A DNA stretch of 64,000 nucleotides from Catenuloplanes niger (GTDB lineage Bacteria; Actinomycetota; Actinomycetes; Mycobacteriales; Micromonosporaceae): the NCBI RefSeq assembly GCF_031458255.1, contig NZ_JAVDYC010000001.1, positions 6,209,001 through 6,273,000 on the forward strand, written 5' to 3'. The notes under the pieces are model-generated. The model made no database searches. It saw nothing but the letters and a program-made list of their open reading frames with translations, and was not told where the DNA came from. The translations under genes were made by a program, and so were the position numbers. Below are positions 7,833 to 18,422 of the stretch, one piece after another (positions within the stretch are counted from its first letter, which is position 1; every line of letters starts with the position of its first letter).

Positions 7833-9056
7833 TCACGGCAGGGCCGCGGCGGCCCGTTCCAGCAGCAGGGTGCGTTCGCGCTGGTTCGGGGCCAGCTCGG
7901 CCGCGCGCTCCAGCTCCTCGGCGGCGTCCGCGGCCCGCCCCAGCCGCAGCAGGATGTCGCCGCGCACCGCGCCGACCAGGTGGTGCCGGGCCATCCGCGG
8001 ATCGGCCCGGACCTCGTCGATCGCGGTCAGCGCCGCCTCCGGGCCGTCCGCGTGCAGCACCGCGACCGCGCGGTTGAGCGCCACCACCGGGGACGGCGCG
8101 ATCTGGCCGAGCGCGTCGTAGAGCGCCACGATCGCCTCCCAGTCCGTCGCCTCGAAGCGGGGCGCCCGGGTGTGCACGGCCGCGATCGCGGCCTGCACCG
8201 AGTACGGCCCGAGCGGGCGGTGCAGCGCGGTCGCCCGGTCCAGCGCGGCCAGGCCGTGCTGGATCAGCGTCCGGTCCCAGCGCGTCCGGTCCTGGTCCGG
8301 CAGCAGGATCGGCGTGCCGTCCGGCGCGGTCCGCGCCCGGAACCGGGATGCCTGCAGCTCCATCAGCGCGACCAGGCCGAACGGCTCCGGTTCGCGGGGC
8401 AGCAGGCCGGTCAGCATGCGCCCGAGCCGCATCGCCTCCTCCGCCAGGTCACGCCGGATCCACGCGTCGCCGCTGGTCGCGGCGTACCCCTCGGTGAAGA
8501 TCAGATAGACCACCTCCAGCACCGCGGGGAGGCGCTCGCCGAGGTCGGCGGGCGTCTCGAACGGGACCTTCGCCTCGGTGAGCGTGCGCTTCGCCCGGGA
8601 GATCCGCTGGCCGATCGTGGGCGACGGCACCAGGAACGCGCGGGCGATCTCGTCCGTGCTCAGGCCGCCGAGCAGGCGCAGCGTGAGCGCGGTGCGGGAT
8701 TCCCGCGGCAGCACCGGATGGCAGGCCGTGAAGATCAGCGCGAGCAGGTCGTCGTCCGACTTCCCGGACAGGGTGGGATCGAGCGCGGCGCCGAGCTGCC
8801 GGTCGTCGCGCATCCGGTCCCGCCGGATCCGGTCGATCGCCTTGTGCCGGCCGGTGGTGTGCAGCCAGGCGCCCGGGTTCGGCGGCACACCACCGGCCGG
8901 CCACTGCTCCAGCGCCGCCACGAACACGTCCTGCGCGATCTCCTCGGCCGCGCCGACGTCCCGGGTCAGCCGGGAGAGCGAGGCGATCAGCCGGGCGGAC
9001 TCGATCCGCCAGATCGCCTCGATCCGCCGTCGCACGCCGTCGGTCGGTTCCGTCAC
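7833..9056 (-). CDS. RNA polymerase sigma factor, ECF42 type with DUF6596 C-terminal domain
   Basis: The 407-residue product has a sigma-70 region 2 (RLTRDVGAAEEIAQDVFVAAL, WLHTTGRHKAIDRIRR) and region 4 (ALTLRLLGGLSTDEIARAFLVPSPTIGQRISRAKRTL). A long C-terminal extension of about 220 residues with TPR-like helices (ALNRAVAVLHADGPEAAL) follows; this extension defines the ECF42 class. These sigma factors lack a classic anti-sigma factor and are encoded next to a DGPF/YCII-like protein, as here. The extension is thought to control activity. The DGPF gene lies 7 bases upstream on the same strand, so the pair is an operon. Confidence 0.92.
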   Translation of the reverse strand: MTEPTDGVRRRIEAIWRIESARLIASLSRLTRDVGAAEEIAQDVFVAALEQWPAGGVPPNPGAWLHTTGRHKAIDRIRRDRMRDDRQLGAALDPTLSGKSDDDLLALIFTACHPVLPRESRTALTLRLLGGLSTDEIARAFLVPSPTIGQRISRAKRTLTEAKVPFETPADLGERLPAVLEVVYLIFTEGYAATSGDAWIRRDLAEEAMRLGRMLTGLLPREPEPFGLVALMELQASRFRARTAPDGTPILLPDQDRTRWDRTLIQHGLAALDRATALHRPLGPYSVQAAIAAVHTRAPRFEATDWEAIVALYDALGQIAPSPVVALNRAVAVLHADGPEAALTAIDEVRADPRMARHHLVGAVRGDILLRLGRAADAAEELERAAELAPNQRERTLLLERAAAALP

Positions 9057-9063
9057 GGCCGGA

Positions 9064-9504
9064 TCAGGAACCCTGCCGGCTCTGGACCTGGCGGGCCAGC
9101 TCCTCTTCCTTCGCCCGCAGCTCGGGCGTCATCGCGTCGCCGAAGTCGTCCATCTCGAAGAACGGCCGCAGCTCCAGCACCTGCTCGGCGCCGTAGTAGG
9201 CGTCGTGCGGGCACCGCTTCGCCCACTCGATCGCCTCCTCCATCGACGAGACCTGCCAGATCCAGTACCCGGCGATGATCTCCTTCGACTCGGTGAACGG
9301 CCCGTCCACCACGGAGGTGTCGCCGCTCGCCGCGAAGACCACCTTCGCGCCGGCCGAGCTCGGCTTCAGCCCGTCGCCGCCGAGCATGATCCCGGCCTTG
9401 ACCAGCTCCTCGTTGTACCGGCCCATCTCCGCCAGCATCTCGGTGGTCGGCTCGATCCGGACCTCGTCGGCGCCGCGTCCCTTGATCATGACCATGACCC
9501 GCAT
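9064..9504 (-). CDS. YCII-related DGPF-domain protein
   Basis: The 146-residue protein carries the DGPF signature (VVDGPFTESKEIIAGYWIWQV) of the YCII-like ferredoxin-fold family that accompanies ECF42 sigma factors. The start at 9504 is preceded by AAGGAG 8 bases upstream. An upstream in-frame ATG at 9561 lacks a ribosome site. Its biochemical role is unknown; in this gene pair it is presumed to be a partner or sensor for the sigma factor, which is inference from conserved neighbourhood. Confidence 0.9.
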   Translation of the reverse strand: MRVMVMIKGRGADEVRIEPTTEMLAEMGRYNEELVKAGIMLGGDGLKPSSAGAKVVFAASGDTSVVDGPFTESKEIIAGYWIWQVSSMEEAIEWAKRCPHDAYYGAEQVLELRPFFEMDDFGDAMTPELRAKEEELARQVQSRQGS

Positions 9505-9887
9505 GTCGCTGTCTCCTTCGCTCGTCGCTCCGGCGACCCTAGCGGCCGGATGCGCTCTCACCGGGTCGTCGATCGGCGCGGCCCGCTTTTCGACATCGGC
9601 GCGGGAGATCTCCGAAAAAACTTTCCCGGCCGCGCCCGCAGAGCCGACAAGGGCAGCTCTTCCCGCTTCCGGCGTGGTGCGGCCCGCATGCTCCCGCGGG
9701 CAAACCTCGCGGCGGCCTCCGCCTTCGCTCGGCCGCCGCGTCGGAGCCGGTGCCGTCGCCGGTCACCCACGAACGGCGCGGCCCGATCACCACCCCCACC
9801 CGCCGGCCGCCGCGGCCTCCCGGCCGTCCCGGGCCTTGCGCGCAACGGCCGGCCGGAGCCGGGCGGAGCGGGGCGTAGGCTGCGGCG
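9505..9887. other. Intergenic stretch without a recognisable gene
   Basis: These 383 bases lie between the DGPF gene promoter side and a divergent rightward operon. The promoters for both directions should be here. I see a small palindrome GGAGATCTCC near 9608 followed by a short A run, but no convincing gene, RNA or operator. Confidence 0.4.
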
Positions 9888-10322
9888 GTGGTCGATGGGG
9901 AGTGGGCTGAGCAGCGGAGACGGGCGATCCAGGCGCATACCGCCGCGGCCGAGGCGAAGCGGGCGGCCGAGGTGGCGGAGGCCCGCGAGCTGATGCGGTG
10001 GTTCGTCGACGCGGCCGCGGCCCGGGGGATCGCGGCGGAGGAGCTGACCGCAATGCCGTTCGGTGGCGGCGGCGGGCGGCTGCGGACCGGGCTGCGCGGC
10101 TGGTATCTGCGGGCCGACCGGTCGGTGGCGGTCGGCACGGACGCGGAGTTCTACTCGCTGACCGCGCCGGGCGGGCTGTGGGCGCGGCTCACCGGCGTGA
10201 CCGTCACCCCGTCGCGGCCCCGGCTGATCGTGGGCGAGGGCGGCCGGGACGGCGAGTCGATGCCGCTGGCAGAGCTCTTGCGGCGACGACTCGGCGACGA
10301 CGGCGTAGGGTGGGACGGATGA
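9888..10322 (+). CDS. Conserved hypothetical protein
   Basis: The 144-residue soluble protein begins at a GTG. Its first 50 residues are a charged, probably helical segment (EQRRRAIQAHTAAAEAKRAAEVAEARELMRW split over two helices). The rest alternates beta-like strands (GWYLRADRSVAVGTDAEFYSL). No catalytic motif is seen. It overlaps the next gene by four bases (ATGA), showing translational coupling with the two paralogous membrane proteins that follow. Confidence 0.65.
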   Translation: MVDGEWAEQRRRAIQAHTAAAEAKRAAEVAEARELMRWFVDAAAARGIAAEELTAMPFGGGGGRLRTGLRGWYLRADRSVAVGTDAEFYSLTAPGGLWARLTGVTVTPSRPRLIVGEGGRDGESMPLAELLRRRLGDDGVGWDG

Positions 10323-10882
10323 TCGAGCTCGACGTCATCTCCGGCGGCGACGGCCGGGTGGAGCGGGAACCGGGGCTGCGCGAGCGGCTCTCGGCGTACC
10401 CGCGCCCGGTGGTCGTCCTGGGGCTCGTTCTTGTTCTGGCCGTGGCGAGCGGCGTGGGCTACCTGGGGATGCGCGGCACCGGGAGCGGAGCCGGGCACGA
10501 CCTGACCGCGCACGTCGCGGTCGGCGACGACGAGCTGGCGATCCTCGGTGACGAGGCGCGGCTGCGCGGCATCGCGACCGTGACGAACGCGGACGACGAG
10601 CCGGCCGTGGTGCACGCGGTGAGCGCGGAGTGGCCGGGTGTGCGGATCGCGGTGACCGACGAGCGGGTGCACCGGGTGGCGCCGGGCGCGACCGCGCCGA
10701 TGGGCGTGACGATCACGTTCAGCTGTGTGCAGGACGCGCTGCGCGGCCTGCCCGGCCGGGCGCTGGTGGACACGCCGGACGGCGGCCGCGGCGAGGTCGA
10801 GCTGCCGATAACGGCGGTGCGGCCGTGGCACGCGATGCGGCACGGGGCCTGCGAGACGATCCAGAGCCGTCCCGCGAACTGA
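10319..10882 (+). CDS. Single-pass membrane protein, first of a paralogous pair
   Basis: The 187-residue protein has a short cytoplasmic N terminus starting MIELDV, a transmembrane helix (about residues 30-48, VVVLGLVLVLAVASGVGYLG) and an extracytoplasmic domain. That domain has a beta-sandwich-like pattern (RGIATVTNADDEPAVVHAVS, APMGVTITFSC). The neighbouring protein shares the MIELDV opening, a single membrane helix, the VVHAVSA motif and the FxC motif, so the two are paralogs. A truncated third member is found near 47 kb. Its function is unknown. Confidence 0.7.
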   Translation: MIELDVISGGDGRVEREPGLRERLSAYPRPVVVLGLVLVLAVASGVGYLGMRGTGSGAGHDLTAHVAVGDDELAILGDEARLRGIATVTNADDEPAVVHAVSAEWPGVRIAVTDERVHRVAPGATAPMGVTITFSCVQDALRGLPGRALVDTPDGGRGEVELPITAVRPWHAMRHGACETIQSRPAN

Positions 10883-10907
10883 CCCCCCGCGGGAGTAGGG
10901 TGGCCCG

Positions 10908-11498
10908 GTGATCGAGCTGGATGTCGCCCCGGAGCGGCACCCCGACGGCGACGGCGGCTGGCTGGCGTTCCAGCGGCGCAGGCTGGGTGCGTACCCGCTG
11001 GTGTTCCTGGTCGTGGTGTTCGTCGCGGGCGTGGTCGTGGGTGGCGGTGGCGTGTACTACGCCGGTGTGCTGCGGCCACGGATCGCCGCGGCCCAGGCGG
11101 CGGAGGAGGTCCGTGCGGCGGCACCGCAGTTGCTGATCGCGCGTGATCCGAACTTCTTCGAGACCACCCCCGCCGAGAACGCGATCCGGGCCAGCAGCCG
11201 GATCATCGTGTCGAACACCGGGCAGTCCGACGTCGTGGTGCACGCGGTGTCCGCGCGGTCCGGCAGCATCCGGATGACCACGGACGTGGAGAAGCCGCGC
11301 TGGCTGCAGCCCGGTGGCACGGCCGCGCTGGACGTGACGATCCTGTTCGACTGCGCGGCCGGCGCGCCGGTGCCCCCGTCCACCCGCGTGCTGGTCGAGA
11401 CCGCGGACGGCACCCGCAGCGAGATCGACTCCGCGGTGGACCTGGCGTCCGCGGACTGGCCGACGACCTACCTGACCACCTGCAAGAAGGCCGGATAG
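10908..11498 (+). CDS. Single-pass membrane protein, second of a paralogous pair
   Basis: The 196-residue product starts at a GTG and has the same architecture as its upstream neighbour: MIELDV opening, membrane helix at about residues 29-52, then an external domain with IIVSNTGQSDVVVHAVSAR and LDVTILFDC. The shared cysteine in FDC/FSC and a second cysteine near the C terminus (TTCKKAG versus GACETI) could form a disulfide. Three bases separate it from the acetyltransferase gene, so the four genes from 9888 form one unit. No family name is known to me. Confidence 0.7.
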   Translation: MIELDVAPERHPDGDGGWLAFQRRRLGAYPLVFLVVVFVAGVVVGGGGVYYAGVLRPRIAAAQAAEEVRAAAPQLLIARDPNFFETTPAENAIRASSRIIVSNTGQSDVVVHAVSARSGSIRMTTDVEKPRWLQPGGTAALDVTILFDCAAGAPVPPSTRVLVETADGTRSEIDSAVDLASADWPTTYLTTCKKAG

Positions 11499-11500
11499 GG

Positions 11501-12025
11501 ATGTTCTCGCTGGACCTGGGCGACGGGTTGCGGCTGACGCTGGCCGAGGAGCGGCATGCCGCGCCGATCACCGAGCTGATGGCGCGCAACCAGGCGCGGC
11601 TGGCGCTCTGGCAGCCGTGGGCGGCGTACCGGCCGACCGTGGAGAGCACCCGGTCGTACATTCGCGGTGGCCTGGACCGGTTCGCCGAGGGGCGCGAGCT
11701 GTACCTGATGATCGAGCACGCGGGCCGGCCGGTCGGCGCCTGCGGCATGCGGCGGGACCCGCAGACGCTGATCGCGGACGTCGGCTACTGGCTGGACGCG
11801 GCCGCCGAGGGGAAGGGCCTGGTCACCCGCGCGGTGGCGGCGCTGACCGAGGCGGCGTTCGGCACGTACGGCATGCGGCGGGTGGAGATCCGCACGATGG
11901 TGGCGAACGCGCGGGCCCGGGCGGTCGCGGAACGCTGCGGCTACGAGTTCGAGGGCGTCCTGCGGCGGGCGATGCGCTTCGCCGACCGCAACGAGGACGT
12001 GGCGCTCTACGCCGCGATCTCCTGA
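11501..12025 (+). CDS. GNAT N-acetyltransferase, RimL-like
   Basis: The 174-residue protein has the RimJ/RimL acetyltransferase pattern: GLRLTLAEERHAAPITELM, GACGMRRDPQTLIADVGYWL and the acetyl-CoA loop region GKGLVTRAVAALTEAAFGTYG, followed by RVEIRTMVANARARAVAERCGYEFEG split across motif B. Members acetylate N-terminal amines of ribosomal proteins or small molecules with acetyl-CoA. The acceptor cannot be predicted. It closes the operon that begins at 9888. Confidence 0.9.
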   Translation: MFSLDLGDGLRLTLAEERHAAPITELMARNQARLALWQPWAAYRPTVESTRSYIRGGLDRFAEGRELYLMIEHAGRPVGACGMRRDPQTLIADVGYWLDAAAEGKGLVTRAVAALTEAAFGTYGMRRVEIRTMVANARARAVAERCGYEFEGVLRRAMRFADRNEDVALYAAIS

Positions 12026-12072
12026 TCCGAGCGCCGTTCCGGCACGCGGGACGGCGCCCGGATCATGGGTGG

Positions 12073-13239
12073 TCAGGCGCCCCAGCCGGCCTGCTCGCCA
12101 CCGACCCGGTCGGCGACGATCCTCTCCTGGTAGCCGCTGCGCTTGTACGCCGCGATCGGGTCCGGGTCCAGGCCGGCGTCCACACGGACGTCGCGGAGCA
12201 GCGGCCGGACGTCCGTGTTGTACGCGTCCATCAGCACCGAGTTCGCCTCCAGCACGTCACCGGCGGCCTGCGCGGCGAAGAGCGCGTCCCGGTCCACCAG
12301 CAGCGCCTTCGCGGTCGCCTCCTGGATGTTCATCACGGACCGGATGATCGCCGGGATCTTCGCCTCGATGTTGTGGCACTGGTCGAGCATGAAGTTGATC
12401 CCGTAGGACGGCGACAGCGCGTCGGCCCGGACGATCTCGTACATGATCCGGAACAGCTGGAACGGGTCGGCCGCGCCGGCCATCAGGTCGTCGTCCGCGT
12501 AGAACCGGCTGTTGAAGTCGAACGCGCCGAGCTTCCCCTGCCGGAGCAGGAACGACACGATGAACTCGATGTTCGTGCCGGGCGCGTGGTGGCCGGTGTC
12601 GATGCAGACCGTCGCCTTCGGGCCCAGCTCCACGCAGTGCGCGTACGACGTGCCCCAGTCCGGCACGTCGGTGGCGTAGAACGCGGGCTCGAACAGCTTG
12701 TACTCCAGCAGGATCCGCTGGTCGTCGCCGAGCCGGTCGTACGCCTCCCGGAGCGCCGCCGCCAGCCGGTCCTGACGCGTCCGCAGGTCGTCCTGGCCCG
12801 GGTAGTTGAGCCCGTCGGAGAACCACAACTTCAGGTCGCGCGACCCGGTCTGGTCCATGATGTCCACGGCCTCGAGCAGGTGGTCGGTGGCCTTGCGCCG
12901 CACCGCCGGGTCCGGGTTGGTGACGGAGCCGAGCTTGTAGTCGTCGTCCTGGAACACGTTCGTGTTGATCGCGCCCAGCCGGATCCCGTGCTCCGCGGCG
13001 AAGGCGGACAGCTTCGCGTAGTCCGCGACCCGGTCCCACGGGATGTGCAGCGCCACGCTCGGCGCCACGCCGGTGAACCGGTGCACGGTGGCGGCGTCCG
13101 CGATCTTCTCCTCCGGCGTGCGCGGCACTCCGGCCTGCGCGAACACCTTGAACCGGGTGCCGGAGTTGCCGAACGCCCAGGACGGGGTCTCGATCTGCTG
13201 TGCGCGAAGCGCCTGCTTCACCGCGTTCAGGTCAGCCAT
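12073..13239 (-). CDS. rhaI: L-rhamnose isomerase, RhaI type
   Basis: The 388-residue enzyme converts L-rhamnose to L-rhamnulose in the cytoplasm. It is the actinobacterial/rhizobial RhaI type rather than the E. coli RhaA type. It is a TIM-barrel metal-dependent isomerase; likely metal or catalytic residues lie in LLEYKLFEP (E179, E184), VCIDTGHHAPG (D214, H217, H218) and AFDFNSRFYADDDL (D241 and the DDD at 249-251). The start at 13239 follows the mutarotase stop by 5 bases, with GGAG upstream. Its place beside a rhamnose mutarotase and transporter makes the substrate assignment strong. Confidence 0.93.
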   Translation of the reverse strand: MADLNAVKQALRAQQIETPSWAFGNSGTRFKVFAQAGVPRTPEEKIADAATVHRFTGVAPSVALHIPWDRVADYAKLSAFAAEHGIRLGAINTNVFQDDDYKLGSVTNPDPAVRRKATDHLLEAVDIMDQTGSRDLKLWFSDGLNYPGQDDLRTRQDRLAAALREAYDRLGDDQRILLEYKLFEPAFYATDVPDWGTSYAHCVELGPKATVCIDTGHHAPGTNIEFIVSFLLRQGKLGAFDFNSRFYADDDLMAGAADPFQLFRIMYEIVRADALSPSYGINFMLDQCHNIEAKIPAIIRSVMNIQEATAKALLVDRDALFAAQAAGDVLEANSVLMDAYNTDVRPLLRDVRVDAGLDPDPIAAYKRSGYQERIVADRVGGEQAGWGA

Positions 13240-13244
13240 GTCAC

Positions 13245-13592
13245 TCACTTCTCCGTGATGGACGCCAGCTGGTCGTCCAGGTTGAACACCTCGGTCAGCA
13301 GCACGAACCCCTCGTCCGGCGGCCGGCCGTCGATGCCGGTGAAGAACTCCGACATCTCCGACTGCCAGCGCGCGTTGACCTCGGTCCGTGCCATCGCGGC
13401 CTGCGCCGCGGCCAGGTCGTCGGCCTCGACGTATCCGATGAGGAGCCCGTCCGGGCGCAGGAACAGGGAGTAGTTGCGCCAGCCGGTGTCCCGCAGCGCG
13501 GCCAGCATGTCCGGCCAGACGGCCCGGTGCCGCGCCACGTACTCGTCGATGCGATCCGGCTTGACGTGCAGTTCGAAGCAGTACCGTGGCAC
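13245..13592 (-). CDS. rhaM: L-rhamnose mutarotase
   Basis: The 115-residue product matches RhaM/RhaU: a ferredoxin-like alpha/beta protein with CFELHVKPDRIDEYVARHRAVWPDML, GWRNYSLFLRPDGLLIGYVE and a C-terminal EVFNLD. It interconverts the alpha and beta anomers of L-rhamnose so that the isomerase receives its preferred form. The histidine in ARHRAVWP corresponds to the family's conserved active-site His. Length is typical (about 104-115). It sits between the solute-binding protein and isomerase genes on the same strand. Confidence 0.95.
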   Translation of the reverse strand: MPRYCFELHVKPDRIDEYVARHRAVWPDMLAALRDTGWRNYSLFLRPDGLLIGYVEADDLAAAQAAMARTEVNARWQSEMSEFFTGIDGRPPDEGFVLLTEVFNLDDQLASITEK

Positions 13593-13609
13593 AACTACCC
13601 CCTGATCGG

Positions 13610-14680
13610 TCAGAAGTCGAACTGGTCGATGTTCTGCGCGGTGAACTCGGTCGGCGGGCCGAGCACGATCTCACCGTCCTTGGCGATGGTGTACTCGCCG
13701 AGCTTGCCGGCGGTGAACTTCTCGCCCTCCGCGCCGGTGATCCGGCCGGACGCGAGCGCGGCACCGGCGTACGCGGCCAGGTAGCCGATGTCGGACGGGA
13801 CCCAGAGCGCGAACTTGGCGACGGTGCCGTCCTTGACGTACTCCCGCATCTGGTTCGGCAGGCCCAGGCCGGTGATCGCGACCTTGCCCTTGTAGTTGGA
13901 GGAGGAGACGTACCGCGCGGCCGCCGCGATGCCCACCGTGGTCGGCGAGACGATCACCTTCAGGTTCGGGTACGACTGCAGCAGGCCCTGCGCCTCCTGG
14001 AACGACTTCTGGTCCTCGTCGTTGCCGTAGACGGTCTTGACCAGCTTCAGCTTGCTGTACTCCGGCTTCTTCAGCTCCTCCTCGACGACCTTGATCCAGG
14101 CGTTCTGGTTGGTCGCGTTCGGCGTCGCGGACAGGATCGCGATCTCGCCCTCGCCGCCGGCCAGCTCGTTCGCCATCTTGGCCAGGCTCTCGCCGATGCC
14201 CTGCGTGGTGGCCTGGTTGATGAAGACGTCGCGGCAGTCCTTCGACGCGTCCGAGTCGAACGAGACGATCTTGATGCCGGCCTGGCGGGCCTGCTGCAGC
14301 GACGGGCAGACCGCGTTCGGGTCGTTCGCCGCGATGCCGATCACGTCCTGCTGCTGCTGGATCAGCGTGTTGATGTAGCTGACCTGGCTGGACGCGGCCG
14401 CGTCGTTCGGGCCGACCAGTTTGTACTCGCCCTTCAGTTCGCCGACCGCGACCTCGCCGCCACCGGCCAGCACGTCCGAGTACGGGTTGTTCAGCTGCTT
14501 CGGCAGGAAGGCGATCTTCAGGCCCTCCTTGATCGCGGCGTTCGGGTCGGCGGTCGCGGTGGACGCCGGGCCGGCCGCGCCGTTGTCGTCGCCCTTGCTG
14601 GTGCCGCCGCACGCGGCGATGCCCAGCGTCAGCAGCGACGCGGTGGCCACGGCCAGCGCGCGCGTGGTGTGGATCCTCAT
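13610..14680 (-). CDS. rhaS: Rhamnose ABC transporter, substrate-binding lipoprotein
   Basis: The 356-residue protein has a lipoprotein signal peptide with lipobox IAAC and lipidated cysteine C24. It belongs to the periplasmic-binding-protein type 1 sugar family (IAFLPKQLNNPYSD, IGIAANDPNAVCPSLQQA, NQATTQGIGESLAKM). It is anchored on the outer face of the membrane, binds rhamnose and delivers it to the RhaPQ permeases. The gene follows the permease genes by 37 bases in the same direction. Assignment to rhamnose rests on neighbouring rhaI and rhaM. Confidence 0.92.
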   Translation of the reverse strand: MRIHTTRALAVATASLLTLGIAACGGTSKGDDNGAAGPASTATADPNAAIKEGLKIAFLPKQLNNPYSDVLAGGGEVAVGELKGEYKLVGPNDAAASSQVSYINTLIQQQQDVIGIAANDPNAVCPSLQQARQAGIKIVSFDSDASKDCRDVFINQATTQGIGESLAKMANELAGGEGEIAILSATPNATNQNAWIKVVEEELKKPEYSKLKLVKTVYGNDEDQKSFQEAQGLLQSYPNLKVIVSPTTVGIAAAARYVSSSNYKGKVAITGLGLPNQMREYVKDGTVAKFALWVPSDIGYLAAYAGAALASGRITGAEGEKFTAGKLGEYTIAKDGEIVLGPPTEFTAQNIDQFDF

Positions 14681-14717
14681 GGGTGCCCTTCCTCTGTTGC
14701 CACGGATGATGCGAAGG

Positions 14718-15713
14718 TCAGGAGCTCTTCAGCGGTACGGTTCGGCGGCGCCGCCGGTGCACGGAGTCACGAACGCCGGTGATGATGTTGGGGAGCAGGA
14801 CCGACGCGATCAGCAGCACGCCGGTCACGATGTTCAGTGCCTGGCCGGAGACGTCCTGCAGGCGCAGCGCGTTCTGCAGCACGGCCAGCAGCAGCACGCC
14901 GGAGAGCACGCCCCACAGGCTGCCCCTGCCGCCGAAGATCGAGACGCCGCCGAGCAGCACCGCGGCCACCACCGCCAGTTCCAGCCCGGCGCCGTTGTCC
15001 GCCCGGGCGCTGGAGTAGCGCAGCGTCCACAGCACCCCGGCCAGTCCGGCGATCGCGCCGCTCACCACGTACAGCCAGAACTTGGTCCGGGCGACGTCGA
15101 TCCCGGAGAAGCGGGCGGCCTGGTCGTTCGCGCCGATCGCGAACAGCGCGCGGCCGACCGGCGTGGCGTGCAGCACCACCCCGAACGCGACCGCGAGCAC
15201 GACCAGGACGAGCAGCACGTTCGGGACCGGGCCGCCGCCGATCGTGCCGGTCACCCAGCCGGTGAACGCCCACGGGAAGTCCGCCACCGCGGCGTCGCCG
15301 AGCACCACCAGCGCGAGCCCGCGGTAGAGCGCGAGCGTGCCGATCGTGACGGCCAGCGACGGCAGGCCGAGCCGGTTGATCAGTACGCCGTTGACGGCGC
15401 CGAGCAGCGCGCCGACCAGCACGCAGAGCGGGATGATCGTCTCGATGGTCAGCCCGCGGTTCCACAGGTCGCCCATGATCGCGCTGGTCAGGCCGAGCGT
15501 GCTGGCCACGCTCAGGTCGATCTCGCCGGTGATCACGATCATCGTCATCGGCAGTGCGATCAGCGCGATCGGCAGCAGGTCCAGGACCAGGAACGTGAAG
15601 TTCGTGCTGGTGCCGAAGTTCTCCACGCCGATGCTCGCGGCGACCACGACCACCGCCGTGACCACAATGATCATGCTGTCCCAGCTGGCCAGCCGGCCCC
15701 TCAGCTCAGACAT
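14718..15713 (-). CDS. rhaQ: Rhamnose ABC transporter permease
   Basis: The 331-residue protein is a branched-chain/ribose-type (BPD_transp_2) permease with about nine hydrophobic segments. The family signature ITGEIDLSVASTLGLTSAIMG lies near residue 62 and VVAAVLLGGVSIFGGRGSLWG near residue 250. It forms the membrane channel with the RhaP permease encoded just upstream; the two reading frames overlap by 8 bases. The C terminus is basic (RRRRRTVPLKSS). Confidence 0.92.
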   Translation of the reverse strand: MSELRGRLASWDSMIIVVTAVVVVAASIGVENFGTSTNFTFLVLDLLPIALIALPMTMIVITGEIDLSVASTLGLTSAIMGDLWNRGLTIETIIPLCVLVGALLGAVNGVLINRLGLPSLAVTIGTLALYRGLALVVLGDAAVADFPWAFTGWVTGTIGGGPVPNVLLVLVVLAVAFGVVLHATPVGRALFAIGANDQAARFSGIDVARTKFWLYVVSGAIAGLAGVLWTLRYSSARADNGAGLELAVVAAVLLGGVSIFGGRGSLWGVLSGVLLLAVLQNALRLQDVSGQALNIVTGVLLIASVLLPNIITGVRDSVHRRRRRTVPLKSS

Positions 15714-16718
15714 GCGAGTCCCTCTTCCGAAGCGTCCGGGCGATGCGGACCGCGACCAGCCGGTCCGCGCCGATGGCCAGCACGATCAGCGCGCCGACGA
15801 TGGCCTGCTGCCAGAACTGGTTGATGTCCAGCACCGCGAGCGCACTGCCGATCACGGTGAGCAACAGCGCGCCGAGGCCCGCGCCCCAGATCGTGCCGCT
15901 GCCGCCGAACACCGCCACGCCGCCGACCACCACGGCCGCGACCACCTGCAACTCGTAGCCGTTGCCGGAGGAGGCGTCGACGGTGCCGAACCGGGACGCG
16001 TAGAGCACGCCGCCGAGCCCGGCCAGCGCACCGCTGATCACGAACGCGACCAGCGTGTTGCGCGCGATCCGGATGCCGGCCAGCCCGGCCGCCTGCGGGC
16101 TGGAGCCCATCGCGTAGAGCTCGCGGCCGATCCGGTAGTTGCGCATCATCAGGCCGACCCCGGCGATCACCACCAGGGCGATCAGGACCAGCCACGGTAC
16201 GCCGAGGAGCGCGCTGTTCGCGAAGTGCAGGAAGTGCCGGGGCACCTCGTCCGCCGTGACCTGCTGGCCGCCCGCCCAGGAGTAGGTGAGGCCGCGGTAG
16301 GCGTACATGGTGCCGAGCGTGACCACCAGCGCCGGCACGTTGCCGAAGTGCACCAGCGCGCCGTTGAGCACGCCGGCCACCGCACCGATCGCCAGGCCCA
16401 GCCCGAGCGCGGCAACCATCGGCAGCCCCTGGTTCTGCTGCATGACGGTGGCGACCGTGAACGCGCTCAGCCCCAGGACCGAGCCGACGCTCAGGTCGAT
16501 GTGCCGGGTGATCACCACGACCGCCATGCCGGACGCGAGCACGGCCAGGATCGCGGTGTTGAGCAGGATGTCCGTGACGCTCTGCGCGGACAGGAAGCGG
16601 GACTGGTTGATCGCGGTGAAGCCGACCAGCACCACCAGCGCGAGCACGATGCCCATCTCGCGCTGCTTGAACGGATTGGCGAACCTCGGGGCCGCCGTCT
16701 TCTCCACGGTCGCGGACG

Positions 16719-16722
<4 letters not shown>
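15706..16722 (-). CDS. rhaP: Rhamnose ABC transporter permease
   Basis: The 338-residue permease is the partner of RhaQ and shares its signatures (ITRHIDLSVGSVLGLSAF, VVAAVVVGGVAVFGGSGTIWG). It has about nine hydrophobic segments after a short cytoplasmic leader. The start is a GTG at 16722 that overlaps the ATPase stop codon (GTGA), so translation is coupled to the ATP-binding subunit. The leading residues TSATVEKTAAPRF are typical of a soluble N terminus. Confidence 0.92.
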
Positions 16723-18242
<1,520 letters not shown>

Positions 18243-18270
18243 GGGCCACCTCCGCGTCTTGTCGATGTAT

Positions 18271-18284
18271 TTGAAACATTTCAA
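18271..18284. promoter_or_regulatory. LacI-type operator for the rhamnose transporter operon
   Basis: TTGAAACATTTCAA is a perfect inverted repeat (TTGAAA, two-base centre, TTTCAA). It lies 29 bases upstream of the rhaT start in the intergenic region shared with the divergent LacI-family gene, where the encoded repressor is expected to bind. Confidence 0.75.
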
Positions 18285-18392
18285 GCCGTGCAGGGTGACG
18301 CTAGGTGGCGCCGGTCACACGTGTCAAGGCTGCGCAGGAAATCGTTAGGAAACACGGGCTTCGCACGAATGTGCGTACCGTAGGCTGTCGAT

Positions 18393-18404
18393 ACAACGTT
18401 TCAA
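18393..18404. promoter_or_regulatory. LacI-type operator before the regulator gene
   Basis: ACAACGTTTCAA has one consensus half (GTTTCAA) and a weaker left half, with the central AACGTT of LacI operators. It lies 19 bases before the regulator start, consistent with autoregulation. The rightward enzyme genes carry the stronger form TGAAACGTTTCA. Confidence 0.65.
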
Positions 18405-18422
18405 AGCCGTCAGGAGTGCGCC

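Noticed and set aside
9539-10138. Minus-strand 199-residue frame
   Set aside because: It is antisense to the start of the gene at 9888, lacks a ribosome site and has Ser/Arg/Pro-rich shadow composition.
12028-12081. A hairpin separating the acetyltransferase from the rhamnose isomerase gene
   Set aside because: The short gap between the convergent genes contains GGCGCC-type sequence, but no stem long enough to call a terminator with confidence.
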